Source: Streptomyces flaveus | GTDB lineage: Bacteria; Actinomycetota; Actinomycetes; Streptomycetales; Streptomycetaceae | Direction of reading: 5' to 3' | DNA length: 36,246 bases | Assembly (NCBI RefSeq): GCF_014647675.1 | Contig: NZ_BMPQ01000053.1 | Coordinates: 1 to 36,246, forward strand | In this document: positions 23,963 through 32,157 of the stretch, piece by piece | How positions within the stretch are numbered: position 1 is the first letter of the stretch | Layout: every line of letters starts with the position of its first letter | Notes under the pieces: model-generated | Seen by the model: only the letters and a program-made list of their open reading frames with translations | Databases searched by the model: none | What the model was told of the DNA's origin: nothing | Translations under genes and position numbers: made by a program

Positions 23963-25408
23963 TCAGAGGTAGACGGTCTGGAGTTGCAGGTATCCGGCAA
24001 GCCCCTCGGGGCCGAACTCGCGGCCCATGCCGCTGGCCTTGATGCCGCCGAACGGTCCGGCGGGGTCGGGGAGGTAGTGGTTGACGCCGATGGTGCCGGT
24101 GTGGACGCGGCGGGCGACGGCCGCGCCACGCTCGGGGTCGGAGGTCCAGACGGTGCCACCGAGGCCGTAGTCGGAGTCGTTGGCGATGCTGACGGCGTGA
24201 TCGACGTCGTCGTAGGCGATGACGGAGAGGACCGGGCCGAAGATCTCCTCGCGGGCGATGGTGGCGTTGTTGTCGACGTCGGCGAAGACGGTCGGCTGGA
24301 CGAACCAGCCCTTGTCCCGGTCCGCGGGACGTCCGCCGCCGGTCGTGACGCGGCCGCCCTCGGCCTGGCCCTTGGCGATGTAGGACTCCACGCGGTCGCG
24401 GTGAAGCGCTGTGGCCATCGGGCCGATGCGGGTGGCCTCCGAGAGCGCGTCGCCGATCGTGAGGGACTCGACGAGCGCGGTGAAGGTGTCCACGACCTCG
24501 CTGTAGCGGCTGTGCGGGGCGAGGACGCGGGTGCCGAGGAAGCAGGTCTGGCCGTTGTTGAGGAGGGTGGCGGAGAACAGGTCCTGGCCGATCTTCGCCA
24601 GGTCCAGGTCTGCGTCGTCCAGGACGATCGCCGCGGACTTGCCGCCGAGCTCCAGGCTGACCGGCCGCAGCAGACGGCCGCAGGTCTCGGCGATGGCGCG
24701 CCCAGCGGCGGTGGAGCCGGTGAAGGCCACCTTGTCCACACCGGGGTGGGCGACCAAGTAGGCGCCGACCTCCCGGCCCGCGGGGACGATGTTGAGGACG
24801 CCGGCCGGCACCCCGGCCTCCTCCGCGGCCTCGGCCAGCAGGAAGGCGTCGAGCACGGTCTCCGGGGACGGTTTGAGGACGAGTGTGCAGCCGGTCGCCA
24901 TCGCGGGCGCGATCTTGAGCATGGACAGTGTCTGCGGGAAGTTCCACGGGGCGATGGCCGCCACCACCCCGATTGGGTTCTTGCGGACTTCCACGGATCC
25001 GCCGAGCAACGCCGTGCGCGTCTCGCTCGTCTCCAGGCCGCGCGCCAGCTGTGCGTAGTAGCGCAGGATCGCGGCCGGGAAGTCGGCCTCCAACTGCCGT
25101 GAGACCACGACCGGCATGCCGTTTTGGCTGCTGACGCGCTCCACGAAGCCGTCTGCGCGCTGCTCCATCGCATGGGCCAGCCGCTCCATGACCTCGGCAC
25201 GCCGGGCCGGCTCCCAACTGGCCCAGCCGCCGGGCTCGTCGAACGCATGGCGTGCGGCGGCCACGGCCGCGTCGATGTCCGCCTCGGCGCCCTCGGGCAC
25301 GTGGCCCAGCGGTTCCTCGGTGCTGGCGTTGACCGGCACGATCGTGCGGTCCGTGCTGGGCGTGGCCCACGTCCCGCCGATGTAGAGAGTGTCGTAACGC
25401 AGGTCCAT
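23963..25408 (-). CDS. NAD(P)-dependent aldehyde dehydrogenase
   Basis: The protein has 481 residues, the usual length, from ATG 25408 (MDLRYDTLYIGGTWATPS). Conserved features: N156 in IAPWNFPQT, the cofactor region VLKPSPET and FTGSTAAGR, the general base E253 in LELGGKSAA, and the catalytic C289 in NNGQTCFLG. The C-terminus has GPFGGIKASGMGREFG. It oxidises an aldehyde to the acid. Its substrate cannot be read, but the context (aromatic catabolism on one side and an MpaB-like oxygenase downstream) suggests an aromatic aldehyde or an oxidative-cleavage product. It is transcribed toward the MpaB-like gene and divergent from the VanA/VanB remnant. Confidence 0.94.
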   Translation of the reverse strand: MDLRYDTLYIGGTWATPSTDRTIVPVNASTEEPLGHVPEGAEADIDAAVAAARHAFDEPGGWASWEPARRAEVMERLAHAMEQRADGFVERVSSQNGMPVVVSRQLEADFPAAILRYYAQLARGLETSETRTALLGGSVEVRKNPIGVVAAIAPWNFPQTLSMLKIAPAMATGCTLVLKPSPETVLDAFLLAEAAEEAGVPAGVLNIVPAGREVGAYLVAHPGVDKVAFTGSTAAGRAIAETCGRLLRPVSLELGGKSAAIVLDDADLDLAKIGQDLFSATLLNNGQTCFLGTRVLAPHSRYSEVVDTFTALVESLTIGDALSEATRIGPMATALHRDRVESYIAKGQAEGGRVTTGGGRPADRDKGWFVQPTVFADVDNNATIAREEIFGPVLSVIAYDDVDHAVSIANDSDYGLGGTVWTSDPERGAAVARRVHTGTIGVNHYLPDPAGPFGGIKASGMGREFGPEGLAGYLQLQTVYL

Positions 25409-25773
25409 GATCTGTCTCTTTCGGTGTGAAGGGGTCCGCCCGTGCGGCCACAGTGCGGTGCGCAAAGACGCGGCGCCGTGGGCCCGTCGGGGAGGGGGAG
25501 CGCCAGGTGTACGGGGGCGTGAAGGCGATGTTTCCGGCGCACACCTGGAGAACCTCACGATGAGGCGGTGCGACAGCGAGGGAATTGGGCCCGTCGTCCA
25601 AAGATGGGATGCCTCGTTGTACGCCGGGTACAGAATTTCGCCGATCCGTTCCTCGCGTTGTTTCCAGGGGTTGACGCCCCTGTCGCTTCGACGACCAATA
25701 GTCGTAATGGCACGAACTTTCGTGTCACGGACTCGCGGCCGTGTCCCGACGACGCACGGCAAGGAGAAGCGCC
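25409..25773. promoter_or_regulatory. 365-bp divergent regulatory region with several dyads
   Basis: The region separates the aldehyde dehydrogenase and VanA/VanB-remnant genes. It holds the TGTAC-N5-GTACA palindrome at 25618-25632, a CAGGGG-TTGACG-CCCCTG dyad at 25665-25682 whose loop could be a -35 box for the rightward gene, and a perfect CACGAA-CT-TTCGTG dyad at 25711-25724, 50 bp before the rightward start. GCACGAACT, including part of the last dyad, occurs again in the promoter at 27365. No gene was recognised inside the region. Confidence 0.55.
25618..25632. promoter_or_regulatory. palindromic operator upstream of the aldehyde dehydrogenase gene
   Basis: TGTAC-GCCGG-GTACA lies 210 bp before the dehydrogenase start. 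It has the same arms and spacing as the site at 23883-23897 in front of the MpaB-like gene. The distance suggests a long leader or a second function. The pair is the main evidence for joint control of the two genes. Confidence 0.65.
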
Positions 25774-26319
25774 ATGTCCCTTACCGCGCCCTCACGGCCT
25801 CAGGCGGTCGCTTCATTCGCCGATCCCGGCTGGCCTGCCAACGGCTGGTACGCCGCCGCGCGGAGCGGGGAGCTGGGGTCGCAGCCCGTGGCCCGCACCG
25901 TGTGCGGCCACAACCTGGTGCTGTTCCGGCAGGCGAGCGGTACGGCCGCTGCTCTGGCGGATGCCTGCTGGCACAAACTCGGAGGCGGGCACGCGGCCGA
26001 GACCTTCACCGTCGAGGTCATGGAGACCGGCGAGCGCGTGAGCGTCGCCGCGGACACCTCCATGCTGGACGCTCTGCGGGAGGCGGGCGTCGAGATGATG
26101 TACGACTGTCGGCGCGGGGAGTGCGGACTGTGCTCGGTGCCCGTGGTCCGCTGCGACGGCGTGCTCGACCATCGGGACGTCTTCGTCAGCGAGCGCCAGA
26201 AGGCGGGCGGCGAGCGGATGTGCGTATGCGTGTCGCGGGTCATGGGCGGCAGCGTCACCATCGACACCGGTATGCGGCCCGACCCTGAACGCCGTACGGA
26301 ACGGGCGACGGCACTGTGA
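25774..26319 (+). CDS. VanA/VanB collapse product: truncated Rieske oxygenase fused to 2Fe-2S ferredoxin
   Basis: The protein has 181 residues from ATG 25774 with AAGGAG seven bases upstream. Residues 14-68 match the start of VanA-type aromatic O-demethylase oxygenases (PANGWYAAARSGELG, ARTVCGHNLVLFRQ, ADACWHK). The Rieske motif has only its first CxH, and then the sequence changes at about residues 70-76. Residues 77-165 match the C-terminal ferredoxin of VanB-type reductases, with C112-x4-C117-x2-C120 and C150. The catalytic iron domain and the flavin domain are both missing, so an in-frame deletion joined two neighbouring genes. Demethylase activity is impossible; a working ferredoxin is conceivable. 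The stop overlaps or closely precedes the MarR-type gene. Confidence 0.83.
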   Translation: MSLTAPSRPQAVASFADPGWPANGWYAAARSGELGSQPVARTVCGHNLVLFRQASGTAAALADACWHKLGGGHAAETFTVEVMETGERVSVAADTSMLDALREAGVEMMYDCRRGECGLCSVPVVRCDGVLDHRDVFVSERQKAGGERMCVCVSRVMGGSVTIDTGMRPDPERRTERATAL

Positions 26320-26414
26320 CGCGGCAGGCCACCCGGCTTTCTGCGCAGCCGGCCCGCTACTCTGCCGCGGACCGGGGCGTCGCGGGCGGCGAACACCGAA
26401 GGGAGCGGTGCGAG

Positions 26415-27317
26415 GTGGTACAGGGGTCGGCAGGCACGCTCCCGGACGAGGCGGTCTTCGCCGTGGGCAGCCTGTTGCGCACAGTCCAGCAGGTCCACGA
26501 CAGGCTCTGGCAGGAGTTGGTGCCCGACGGGTTCACCTCGCCGCAGTTCGCCGTACTGCACCGGCTGCGGATGCGTCCGGGCATCGACCAGCGCACCCTG
26601 GGCGAGGCGCTGAGCCTGGACAAGGCCACCGTCGCGGAGCTGGTGGCCCGGATGGAACAGGCGGGCCTGGTCGCCCGCGAGCGCACCGTCGCCGATGCCC
26701 GCCGCAATGCCTTGCGGCTCACTGGCGAAGGACAAACCGCGTTCACGTATCTGGCCCCCTGGGTCGCCCAGGTACAGCTGCGGTTGACCACGGACCTGAG
26801 GCCCGAGGAGACCGGCCGGCTGCTGCATCTGCTGCGAACGGTCGCCGGTGTCGCTCCCGGCGCCTGGACCTCCACGGCGTCCGGCGCGGTGCTGGTCGGT
26901 CTGCCCGCCGACCCCGCGCACATCCCCGGCCACCTGATCCGGGCCGCTCAGCAGCGGCACACCCGCTACTGGGCAGATGCCGTGGGGATTCGGCTGACCT
27001 CGCCTCAGTACGGCGTGCTCTACCGGCTCGCCCGCGAACCGGGCATCGACCAGACGACCCTCGCCGAACAAGTGGCCCTGGCCAAAGCGCCGGCGGGCGA
27101 GATCGTCAAGCGTCTGATCGCCCGCGGTGAGGTACGGCGCGAGCCGGACCCGCATGACGGCCGTCGCAAGCTGCTCACCGTGACGGACGAAGGACTGCGA
27201 GTGCTGTACGAAGTGATGCCCGCTGTCCTGGACGTCCAGCGCAGGCTGACGCAGGACCTCACGGACGACGAGCGCGCCGAACTGCTCGCACTGCTCCACC
27301 GGATGAGCGCGGCATAG
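26415..27317 (+). CDS. MarR-type regulator with two MarR domains in tandem
   Basis: The protein has 300 residues from GTG 26415, chosen for AAGGGAG nine bases upstream. A GTG at 26316 overlapping the previous stop (GTGA) is the alternative; the 33 residues it adds look non-conserved. Two copies of the MarR fold are visible. Copy 1 (about 10-145) has TSPQFAVLHRLRMRPGIDQR and VADARRNALRLTGEG; copy 2 (about 170-298) has TSPQYGVLYRLAREPGIDQT and DPHDGRRKLLTVTDEG. Normal MarR proteins have one such domain and dimerise, so this one may bind as a built-in dimer. Its place directly before the gentisate genes suggests it controls them in response to an aromatic acid. Confidence 0.9.
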   Translation: MVQGSAGTLPDEAVFAVGSLLRTVQQVHDRLWQELVPDGFTSPQFAVLHRLRMRPGIDQRTLGEALSLDKATVAELVARMEQAGLVARERTVADARRNALRLTGEGQTAFTYLAPWVAQVQLRLTTDLRPEETGRLLHLLRTVAGVAPGAWTSTASGAVLVGLPADPAHIPGHLIRAAQQRHTRYWADAVGIRLTSPQYGVLYRLAREPGIDQTTLAEQVALAKAPAGEIVKRLIARGEVRREPDPHDGRRKLLTVTDEGLRVLYEVMPAVLDVQRRLTQDLTDDERAELLALLHRMSAA

Positions 27318-27354
27318 GCGCTCCGTGCGAGGAGCATGCGGCCACTCCAAGCAT

Positions 27355-27374
27355 TTAGTAACCGCACGAACTAA
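27355..27374. promoter_or_regulatory. candidate MarR operator before the gentisate genes
   Basis: TTAGT-N10-ACTAA forms a dyad 27 bp upstream of the dioxygenase start. The inner part contains GCACGAACT (27364-27372), also found at 25710-25718 in front of the VanA/VanB remnant. MarR proteins often bind dyads of this size overlapping promoters. The tandem-MarR gene lies just upstream and is the natural candidate. Confidence 0.5.
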
Positions 27375-27400
27375 GAATCGCCAGAAATGGAGATGCGGAC

Positions 27401-28471
27401 ATGGCAACACGTCGGTTCGAAGCACCCAATGACGCTGCTCTGGATGCCCTGTACGAGGACATCGCCCACAAGGATCTCCAGCCCTTGTGGGAATTGAGCG
27501 GGCTGCTCACCCCGGCCCCGAAGGTGAAGGCCGTGCCCCACCGCTGGCGTGGCAAGGAACTGCGTGAGCTCGGAGAGCGGGCCGGAGAGCTGGTGCCGGT
27601 CGACCGGGGTGGCGACCGCCGGGTGCTGTCGCTGAGCAACCCGGGCCTGGGCGGTGTCCCCTACGCCACCTCCACGCTGTGGGGCGCCGTGCAGTACCTC
27701 GGCCCCGGCGAGACCGCTCCCGCACACCGCCACACACCGGCCGCGCTGCGTTTCGTACTGGAGGGCGAGGGCGTGTGGACCCTCGTGGACGGCGACCCAC
27801 TGCACATGTCCGCAGGGGACCTGGTCCTCACGCCGAGCTGGACCTGGCACGAGCACCACAACCCCGGTGACACGTCGATGACGTGGTTCGACGCGCTGGA
27901 CCTGCCGCTCGTCGAGGCGCTGGACGCGGTGTTCTTCGAGCCGGGCCAGGGGCGTACGGTCCCGTCCGCGACCGCCGCGCGCTCCGCCTCCGAGCGCCGG
28001 TTCGGAGGCGGTCCGGGCCTGCTTCCCGGCGGTTCGACCGCGCCGGCCCCCGCACACTCCCCGCTGTTGCGCTACCAGTGGGCGGACACCGACCGTGCCC
28101 TCACCGACCAGCTGGCCGAAGCGGGTTCGAAGGCCGGGCGGACAGGTCACGCTCACGTCCGTTTCGCCGACCCCACCAACGGGCGGGACGTGATGCCCAC
28201 CATGCGCTGCGAGATGCACCGCTACCTGCCCGGTCACACCGCCCCAGCCGAGCGGCGCACCGGCTCGGCGCTGGTCGCGGTCTTCCGCGGCACGGGCGCC
28301 GTCGAGCTGGACGGCGTCCCGCACGCCCTCGCCCCGGGCGACCTCATCGCCATCCCGTCCTGGACCTCCGTACGCGTCCTCGCCGACGAGCCCATGGACC
28401 TGTTCTCGGTCAGCGACGCCCCAGTTCTGGAGGCCCTGTCCCTGTTTCGGGCCGAGACCGACGCCGGCTGA
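27401..28471 (+). CDS. gentisate 1,2-dioxygenase
   Basis: The protein has 356 residues of the bicupin family. It opens the ring of gentisate (2,5-dihydroxybenzoate) to maleylpyruvate, using ferrous iron. Typical elements are the N-terminal helix LQPLWELSGLLTPAPK, RRVLSLSNPGLGG, the metal ligands in PAHRHTPAALRFVLEGEG (H109, H111) and PSWTWHEHHNPG (H150), and the second cupin MPTMRCEMHRYLPG with AIPSWTSVRV. Length and motifs indicate an intact enzyme. The start ATG has GGAG about nine bases upstream. It is the first gene of a gentisate operon followed by a hydrolase (57-bp gap) and a hydroxylase. Confidence 0.95.
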   Translation: MATRRFEAPNDAALDALYEDIAHKDLQPLWELSGLLTPAPKVKAVPHRWRGKELRELGERAGELVPVDRGGDRRVLSLSNPGLGGVPYATSTLWGAVQYLGPGETAPAHRHTPAALRFVLEGEGVWTLVDGDPLHMSAGDLVLTPSWTWHEHHNPGDTSMTWFDALDLPLVEALDAVFFEPGQGRTVPSATAARSASERRFGGGPGLLPGGSTAPAPAHSPLLRYQWADTDRALTDQLAEAGSKAGRTGHAHVRFADPTNGRDVMPTMRCEMHRYLPGHTAPAERRTGSALVAVFRGTGAVELDGVPHALAPGDLIAIPSWTSVRVLADEPMDLFSVSDAPVLEALSLFRAETDAG

Positions 28472-28528
28472 GCCCGCCCCTTTCCCGACCTGTCACCGAC
28501 GTCTCACCAACCCAGCCAGGAGATTCTC

Positions 28529-29449
28529 ATGCGCATCGCCCGCTTCGACGATGACCGTATCGGCGTCGTCGTCCACGACCGCGTCCTCGACGTCACCGAC
28601 CAGATCACCGCTCAGCTCGACGCGCTCCCGTACCGGGCCCCCTACAGCCTCACCCGCCGGCTGATCACCCACTTCACCGCCGTACGGCCGCTTGTGGAGC
28701 AGCTGGTAGCCGAGCTCGGCCCGGACGCGGGCCGCCCGTTGGAGGACGTGCGGCTGCTGGCCCCGGTGGCCGACCCGACGAAGATCGTCGCGGCGCCGGT
28801 CAACTACCGCGACCACCAGTCCGAGATGAACGAGGCCTTCCACATCAGCTCGCTCGGCTTCTTCCTCAAGTCGCCGTCCTCGATCCTCGACCCCGGCGGC
28901 ACGGTCCGTCTGCCCTACATCGACCGGCGTTTCGACCACGAGGCCGAGTTCGCGCTCATTGTCGGCCGCCGCGCCAGCCACATCCCCCCGGAGCAGGCTC
29001 TGAACCATGTCTTTGGCTACACCGGCCTGATGGACATGACCATGCGCGGCGGCGAGGACCGCTCCACCCGTAAGTCCTTCGACACCTTCACCCCGATGGG
29101 GCCGTGGATCGTCACCCCGGACGAGCTCGGCTCGCCCGAGGACGTGGACCTGGAGCTGACCGTCAACGGTGAGCTCCGGCAGAAGGCCAACACCCGGGAC
29201 CTGATCTGGTCCGCGGCGCGCTTCCTCGCGTACGCCTCCACCGTCACCGTGCTGGAACCCGGTGACGTGGTGACGACGGGCACCCCCGCCGGCGTCGCCC
29301 CGGTCGAGGACGGCGACAGCGTCGAGCTGACCGTGGACCGCATCGGGCGCCTGTCCGTGGAGGTGTCCGCCGAGGGTGCGGTGCCCTGCCCGACCGGAGG
29401 AGCCGGTCGTGGTCCTGTGCCGCCGCCCGCCCCCGAGCGCGGCAAGTGA
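28529..29449 (+). CDS. fumarylpyruvate hydrolase (FAH family)
   Basis: The protein has 306 residues. It cleaves the ring-opened product, fumarylpyruvate and perhaps maleylpyruvate directly, to pyruvate and a C4 dicarboxylate. Family features are KIVAAPVNYRDH, the metal ligands E138, E140 and D169 (FDHEAEFALIVG, GYTGLMDMTMR), RKSFDTFTPMGPWIV and the C-terminal VVTTGTPAGVAPVEDGD. The last 25 residues, rich in Pro and Gly, extend beyond the usual end. The start ATG has AGGAG seven bases before it. No maleylpyruvate isomerase gene lies nearby, so the isomerase must be encoded elsewhere or the hydrolase acts on the maleyl form. Confidence 0.92.
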   Translation: MRIARFDDDRIGVVVHDRVLDVTDQITAQLDALPYRAPYSLTRRLITHFTAVRPLVEQLVAELGPDAGRPLEDVRLLAPVADPTKIVAAPVNYRDHQSEMNEAFHISSLGFFLKSPSSILDPGGTVRLPYIDRRFDHEAEFALIVGRRASHIPPEQALNHVFGYTGLMDMTMRGGEDRSTRKSFDTFTPMGPWIVTPDELGSPEDVDLELTVNGELRQKANTRDLIWSAARFLAYASTVTVLEPGDVVTTGTPAGVAPVEDGDSVELTVDRIGRLSVEVSAEGAVPCPTGGAGRGPVPPPAPERGK

Positions 29450-29525
29450 CCTGCGCCTTCTGAGACCCACGGCCTGTGCCGTCAGCGACGTACGGCCCAT
29501 GCCGTCCAAGACCTACGGAGACACC

Positions 29526-30710
29526 ATGACGACCCACACCGAGCGCACCGGGCTGCTCGTCATCGGGGGCGGCATCGGCGGGATGGCCACCGCGCTCGCC
29601 GCCGCCCGCGCCGGGCGGCCGGTCCGGCTGCTGGAACGCGCACCTGCCTTCACCGAGATCGGCGCCGGCCTCCAGGTCGGCCCCAACGCCATCCGGGTCC
29701 TGATGAACCTGGGCCTGTACGAGCGCATCGAGGAGGTCGCAGTCCTCCCCGGCCGCGGCGTCTTCATGGACGCCCTCACCGGGAAGTACCTGACCTCGCT
29801 CGATTTCGGTCCCGCCTTCCGGGAGCGCTACCAGGCGCCGTATGCGGTGATGCACCGCAGCGACCTGCTCGACATCCTGCTCGACGCCTGTCGGGCCAGC
29901 GACCGAATCGTCCTGGAGAACGGCAAGGAGGTCGTAGCGGTTCGGGAACTCGACGGCGACATCGTGCGTGTCGAGTGCGCGGACGGAAGCGCCTATGCAG
30001 CGGATGCGGTGATCGGCGCCGATGGCCTCAACTCCCGTGTGCGGAAGCTGATCGCCGACGACGAGCCGGTGTGTTCCGGGTACGCCGCCTACCGCGGCAC
30101 CATGCCCGTGGGCGACCTCGGCGCGGGGATCGACGGTGACAGCGTGGTGCTGTGGATCGGGCCCGGCATGCACATGATCCAGTACCCGATCCGGCGCGGC
30201 GAGCTGTACAACACAGTCGCCGTCTTCCACAGCGACTCCTTTCAGCAGGGCAAGGACGACTGGGGCGGCCCCGAGGAACTGGACGCCCGCTTCGCCACCG
30301 CGTGCGACGACGTGCGCCGTGGCGTGGCGCTTGTCGACCGCAGCCGGCACTGGAAGACCTACGACCGCCAACCCCTCGACCGCTGGACCACCGGCCGGGT
30401 GGCCCTCCTCGGCGACGCGGCCCACCCCATGCTCCAGTACCTCGGGCAGGGCGCTTGCCAGGCCCTGGAGGACGCCGAAGCCCTCGGCCACGGGCTCGCC
30501 GAGCATGGTGACGACTTCACCAAGGGCTTCGCCGCGTACGAGCAGGGGCGGATACCTCGGGCCACCCGATGCCAGACCACGGCCCGCACCTGGGGCGAGA
30601 TCTGGCACACCGACGGCGTCGGCAGGACGTTGCGCAACCACATCCTCACCAGCCGCGCCGCCGACGACTACACCCACACGGACTGGCTGTACCTCCCGGC
30701 CTCCATCTGA
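29526..30710 (+). CDS. 3-hydroxybenzoate 6-hydroxylase (FAD-dependent aromatic monooxygenase)
   Basis: The protein has 394 residues from ATG 29526 (TTHTERTGLLVIGGG). The FAD fingerprint is VIGGGIGGMATALAA (about 12-26), the DG motif VIGADGLNSRVRK, and the second FAD motif VALLGDAAHPMLQYLGQGA (about 292-310). It should hydroxylate 3-hydroxybenzoate para to the existing OH, giving gentisate and using NADH and oxygen. The closely related salicylate hydroxylases look alike, but EIGAGLQVGPNAIRVL and the gentisate-gene context favour the 6-hydroxylase. It is third in the operon, 76 bp after the hydrolase gene. An upstream ATG at 29499 is possible but lacks as good a ribosome binding site. Confidence 0.9.
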   Translation: MTTHTERTGLLVIGGGIGGMATALAAARAGRPVRLLERAPAFTEIGAGLQVGPNAIRVLMNLGLYERIEEVAVLPGRGVFMDALTGKYLTSLDFGPAFRERYQAPYAVMHRSDLLDILLDACRASDRIVLENGKEVVAVRELDGDIVRVECADGSAYAADAVIGADGLNSRVRKLIADDEPVCSGYAAYRGTMPVGDLGAGIDGDSVVLWIGPGMHMIQYPIRRGELYNTVAVFHSDSFQQGKDDWGGPEELDARFATACDDVRRGVALVDRSRHWKTYDRQPLDRWTTGRVALLGDAAHPMLQYLGQGACQALEDAEALGHGLAEHGDDFTKGFAAYEQGRIPRATRCQTTARTWGEIWHTDGVGRTLRNHILTSRAADDYTHTDWLYLPASI

Positions 30711-30774
30711 TCCCCCTACGATGACCACACCAGGGCCGCAGCACGTCTGACCTGGGAAGAAGCGAGGGAATGCC

Positions 30775-32082
30775 GTGCGGAAGCCAGCTGCCGGGGACAT
30801 CGCCGCCGCGATCGCGGCACTCAGTCCCGGGCCGCGCCCCAGGGCCGCATCGGCTCGTGCGGCCCTGGGCACGGACGCCCTGGAGGAGGCCACCCGTGTC
30901 CTGGGCCCGGGGCCCGTGGCCTGGGCCGTCGAATGGGGCGCCCGCGCTCTGGAAACGGTCGTCCTGAAGGAGTCGGAGCGTACCGACCTGCCAGTCCAGG
31001 CGATCCACCGCTCCTGCGAGGCCCTGCTGCTGGAGATCCTGGCCAGACTCTCCGGCCACGACTTCCAGCCTGATGTCACCGACACTTACCGGCAGATCGC
31101 GGCCTCCGCCGCCGAGCAGGCGGTTCCCTTCGACACGGTCGTCCGCAGCATGCGCGAATGCCAGCGGCTCTGGCTGGAGCAGCTGCTGGCCCGCATGGGG
31201 CCCACCCTGCCCGCCGAGGCCCTGGCCGCCGTACCGCTGACGGTCGCCGAGGTCATGGACAGCACCATCACCTTGGTGGTCGGGGACTACCTGGCCGAAC
31301 GCGAGCGCCTCGCCGAGGGGAGGGCGGCCTGGCAGCGGGCCACCGTCCAGGCCATCCTCGACCGTCGTCCCCTCGACATCGACCGCGCCGAGCGGGACCT
31401 CGGCCTCACCCTCGGCCACCACCACACGGGCATCGTGCTGTGGCGGCCCGGTGGAGCCACCGGCCCACGGCTGAACCGCGTGGCCGCCCAGTTCGCCGAC
31501 CGGCTGCCCGGCGCCACCCTGCTCACGGTCACCGCTGAGGGAGACCGGCTCTGGGCCTGGCTGAGCCGCGCCCTGCGCCCCGGAGACCGGGAGCGGAAGG
31601 CTCTGACCTCCGTACGGCCCGCGCTCGCAGGCACCCGCGCGGTCATCGGGCCGTCAGCACCCGGCGCCGACGGATTTCGGCGCACCCACCTGCAGGCGCT
31701 CGACACCGCACGCGTCGTCGAAGCCACGCCCACACCCGACGACGTCACAGACTGGCACACCGTCAGCCTGCCGGCCACGGTCTCCGCAGATCTGGAACGC
31801 GTCCGGTGGTACGTCCAGGAGACGCTCGGCCCCCTCGCCAAGGACGACCCGACCGCCGCCGAGCACCGGGCCACCCTCCTCAGCTATCTGGAAACCGGCC
31901 AGAGCCTGATCCGCACCGCCGAGGAGCAGCACGTGCACCGCAACACGATCGTCTACCGGATGCACCGCATCGAGGAGCTGCTGCCCGCTCCCCTCAGCGA
32001 ACAGCGCCTGCAGATCCACCTCGCGCTCCGCCTCGCCGTCCAGTACGGCGCCAGGACGTGGCACCGCCCCCAGGCCGACTGA
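30775..32082 (+). CDS. CdaR/PucR-type transcriptional regulator
   Basis: The protein has 435 residues from GTG 30775. The C-terminal helix-turn-helix reads TAEEQHVHRNTIVYRMHRIE, diagnostic of the PucR family, preceded by ATLLSYLETGQSLIR. The N-terminus (residues 10-190) is helical and resembles the RsbRD-like input domain. The middle part, near LGLTLGHHHTGIVLWRPG, is the GGDEF-like linker domain. It lies 64 bp downstream of the hydroxylase in the same direction, so it could be the last gene of the gentisate operon and an activator of it. Two regulators (tandem MarR and this one) thus frame the pathway. It is similar in layout to the regulator at 2898. Confidence 0.88.
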   Translation: MRKPAAGDIAAAIAALSPGPRPRAASARAALGTDALEEATRVLGPGPVAWAVEWGARALETVVLKESERTDLPVQAIHRSCEALLLEILARLSGHDFQPDVTDTYRQIAASAAEQAVPFDTVVRSMRECQRLWLEQLLARMGPTLPAEALAAVPLTVAEVMDSTITLVVGDYLAERERLAEGRAAWQRATVQAILDRRPLDIDRAERDLGLTLGHHHTGIVLWRPGGATGPRLNRVAAQFADRLPGATLLTVTAEGDRLWAWLSRALRPGDRERKALTSVRPALAGTRAVIGPSAPGADGFRRTHLQALDTARVVEATPTPDDVTDWHTVSLPATVSADLERVRWYVQETLGPLAKDDPTAAEHRATLLSYLETGQSLIRTAEEQHVHRNTIVYRMHRIEELLPAPLSEQRLQIHLALRLAVQYGARTWHRPQAD

Positions 32083-32157
32083 CATCGAACAGCCCCTGCA
32101 CCACACCGGGAACGACGAGGTGCCTGGCTGGCTGGGGTACAGGTCGTAGTGTCGTTT

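Noticed and set aside
22782..25601. Single 939-residue frame covering the MpaB-like gene and beyond
   Set aside because: Only the last 333 residues resemble a protein family. The rest is a shifted reading of the aldehyde dehydrogenase gene on the same strand.
29244..31085. 613-residue minus-strand frame opposite the hydroxylase
   Set aside because: It has no recognisable motif, shadow composition, and spans three genes whose plus-strand products are clear.
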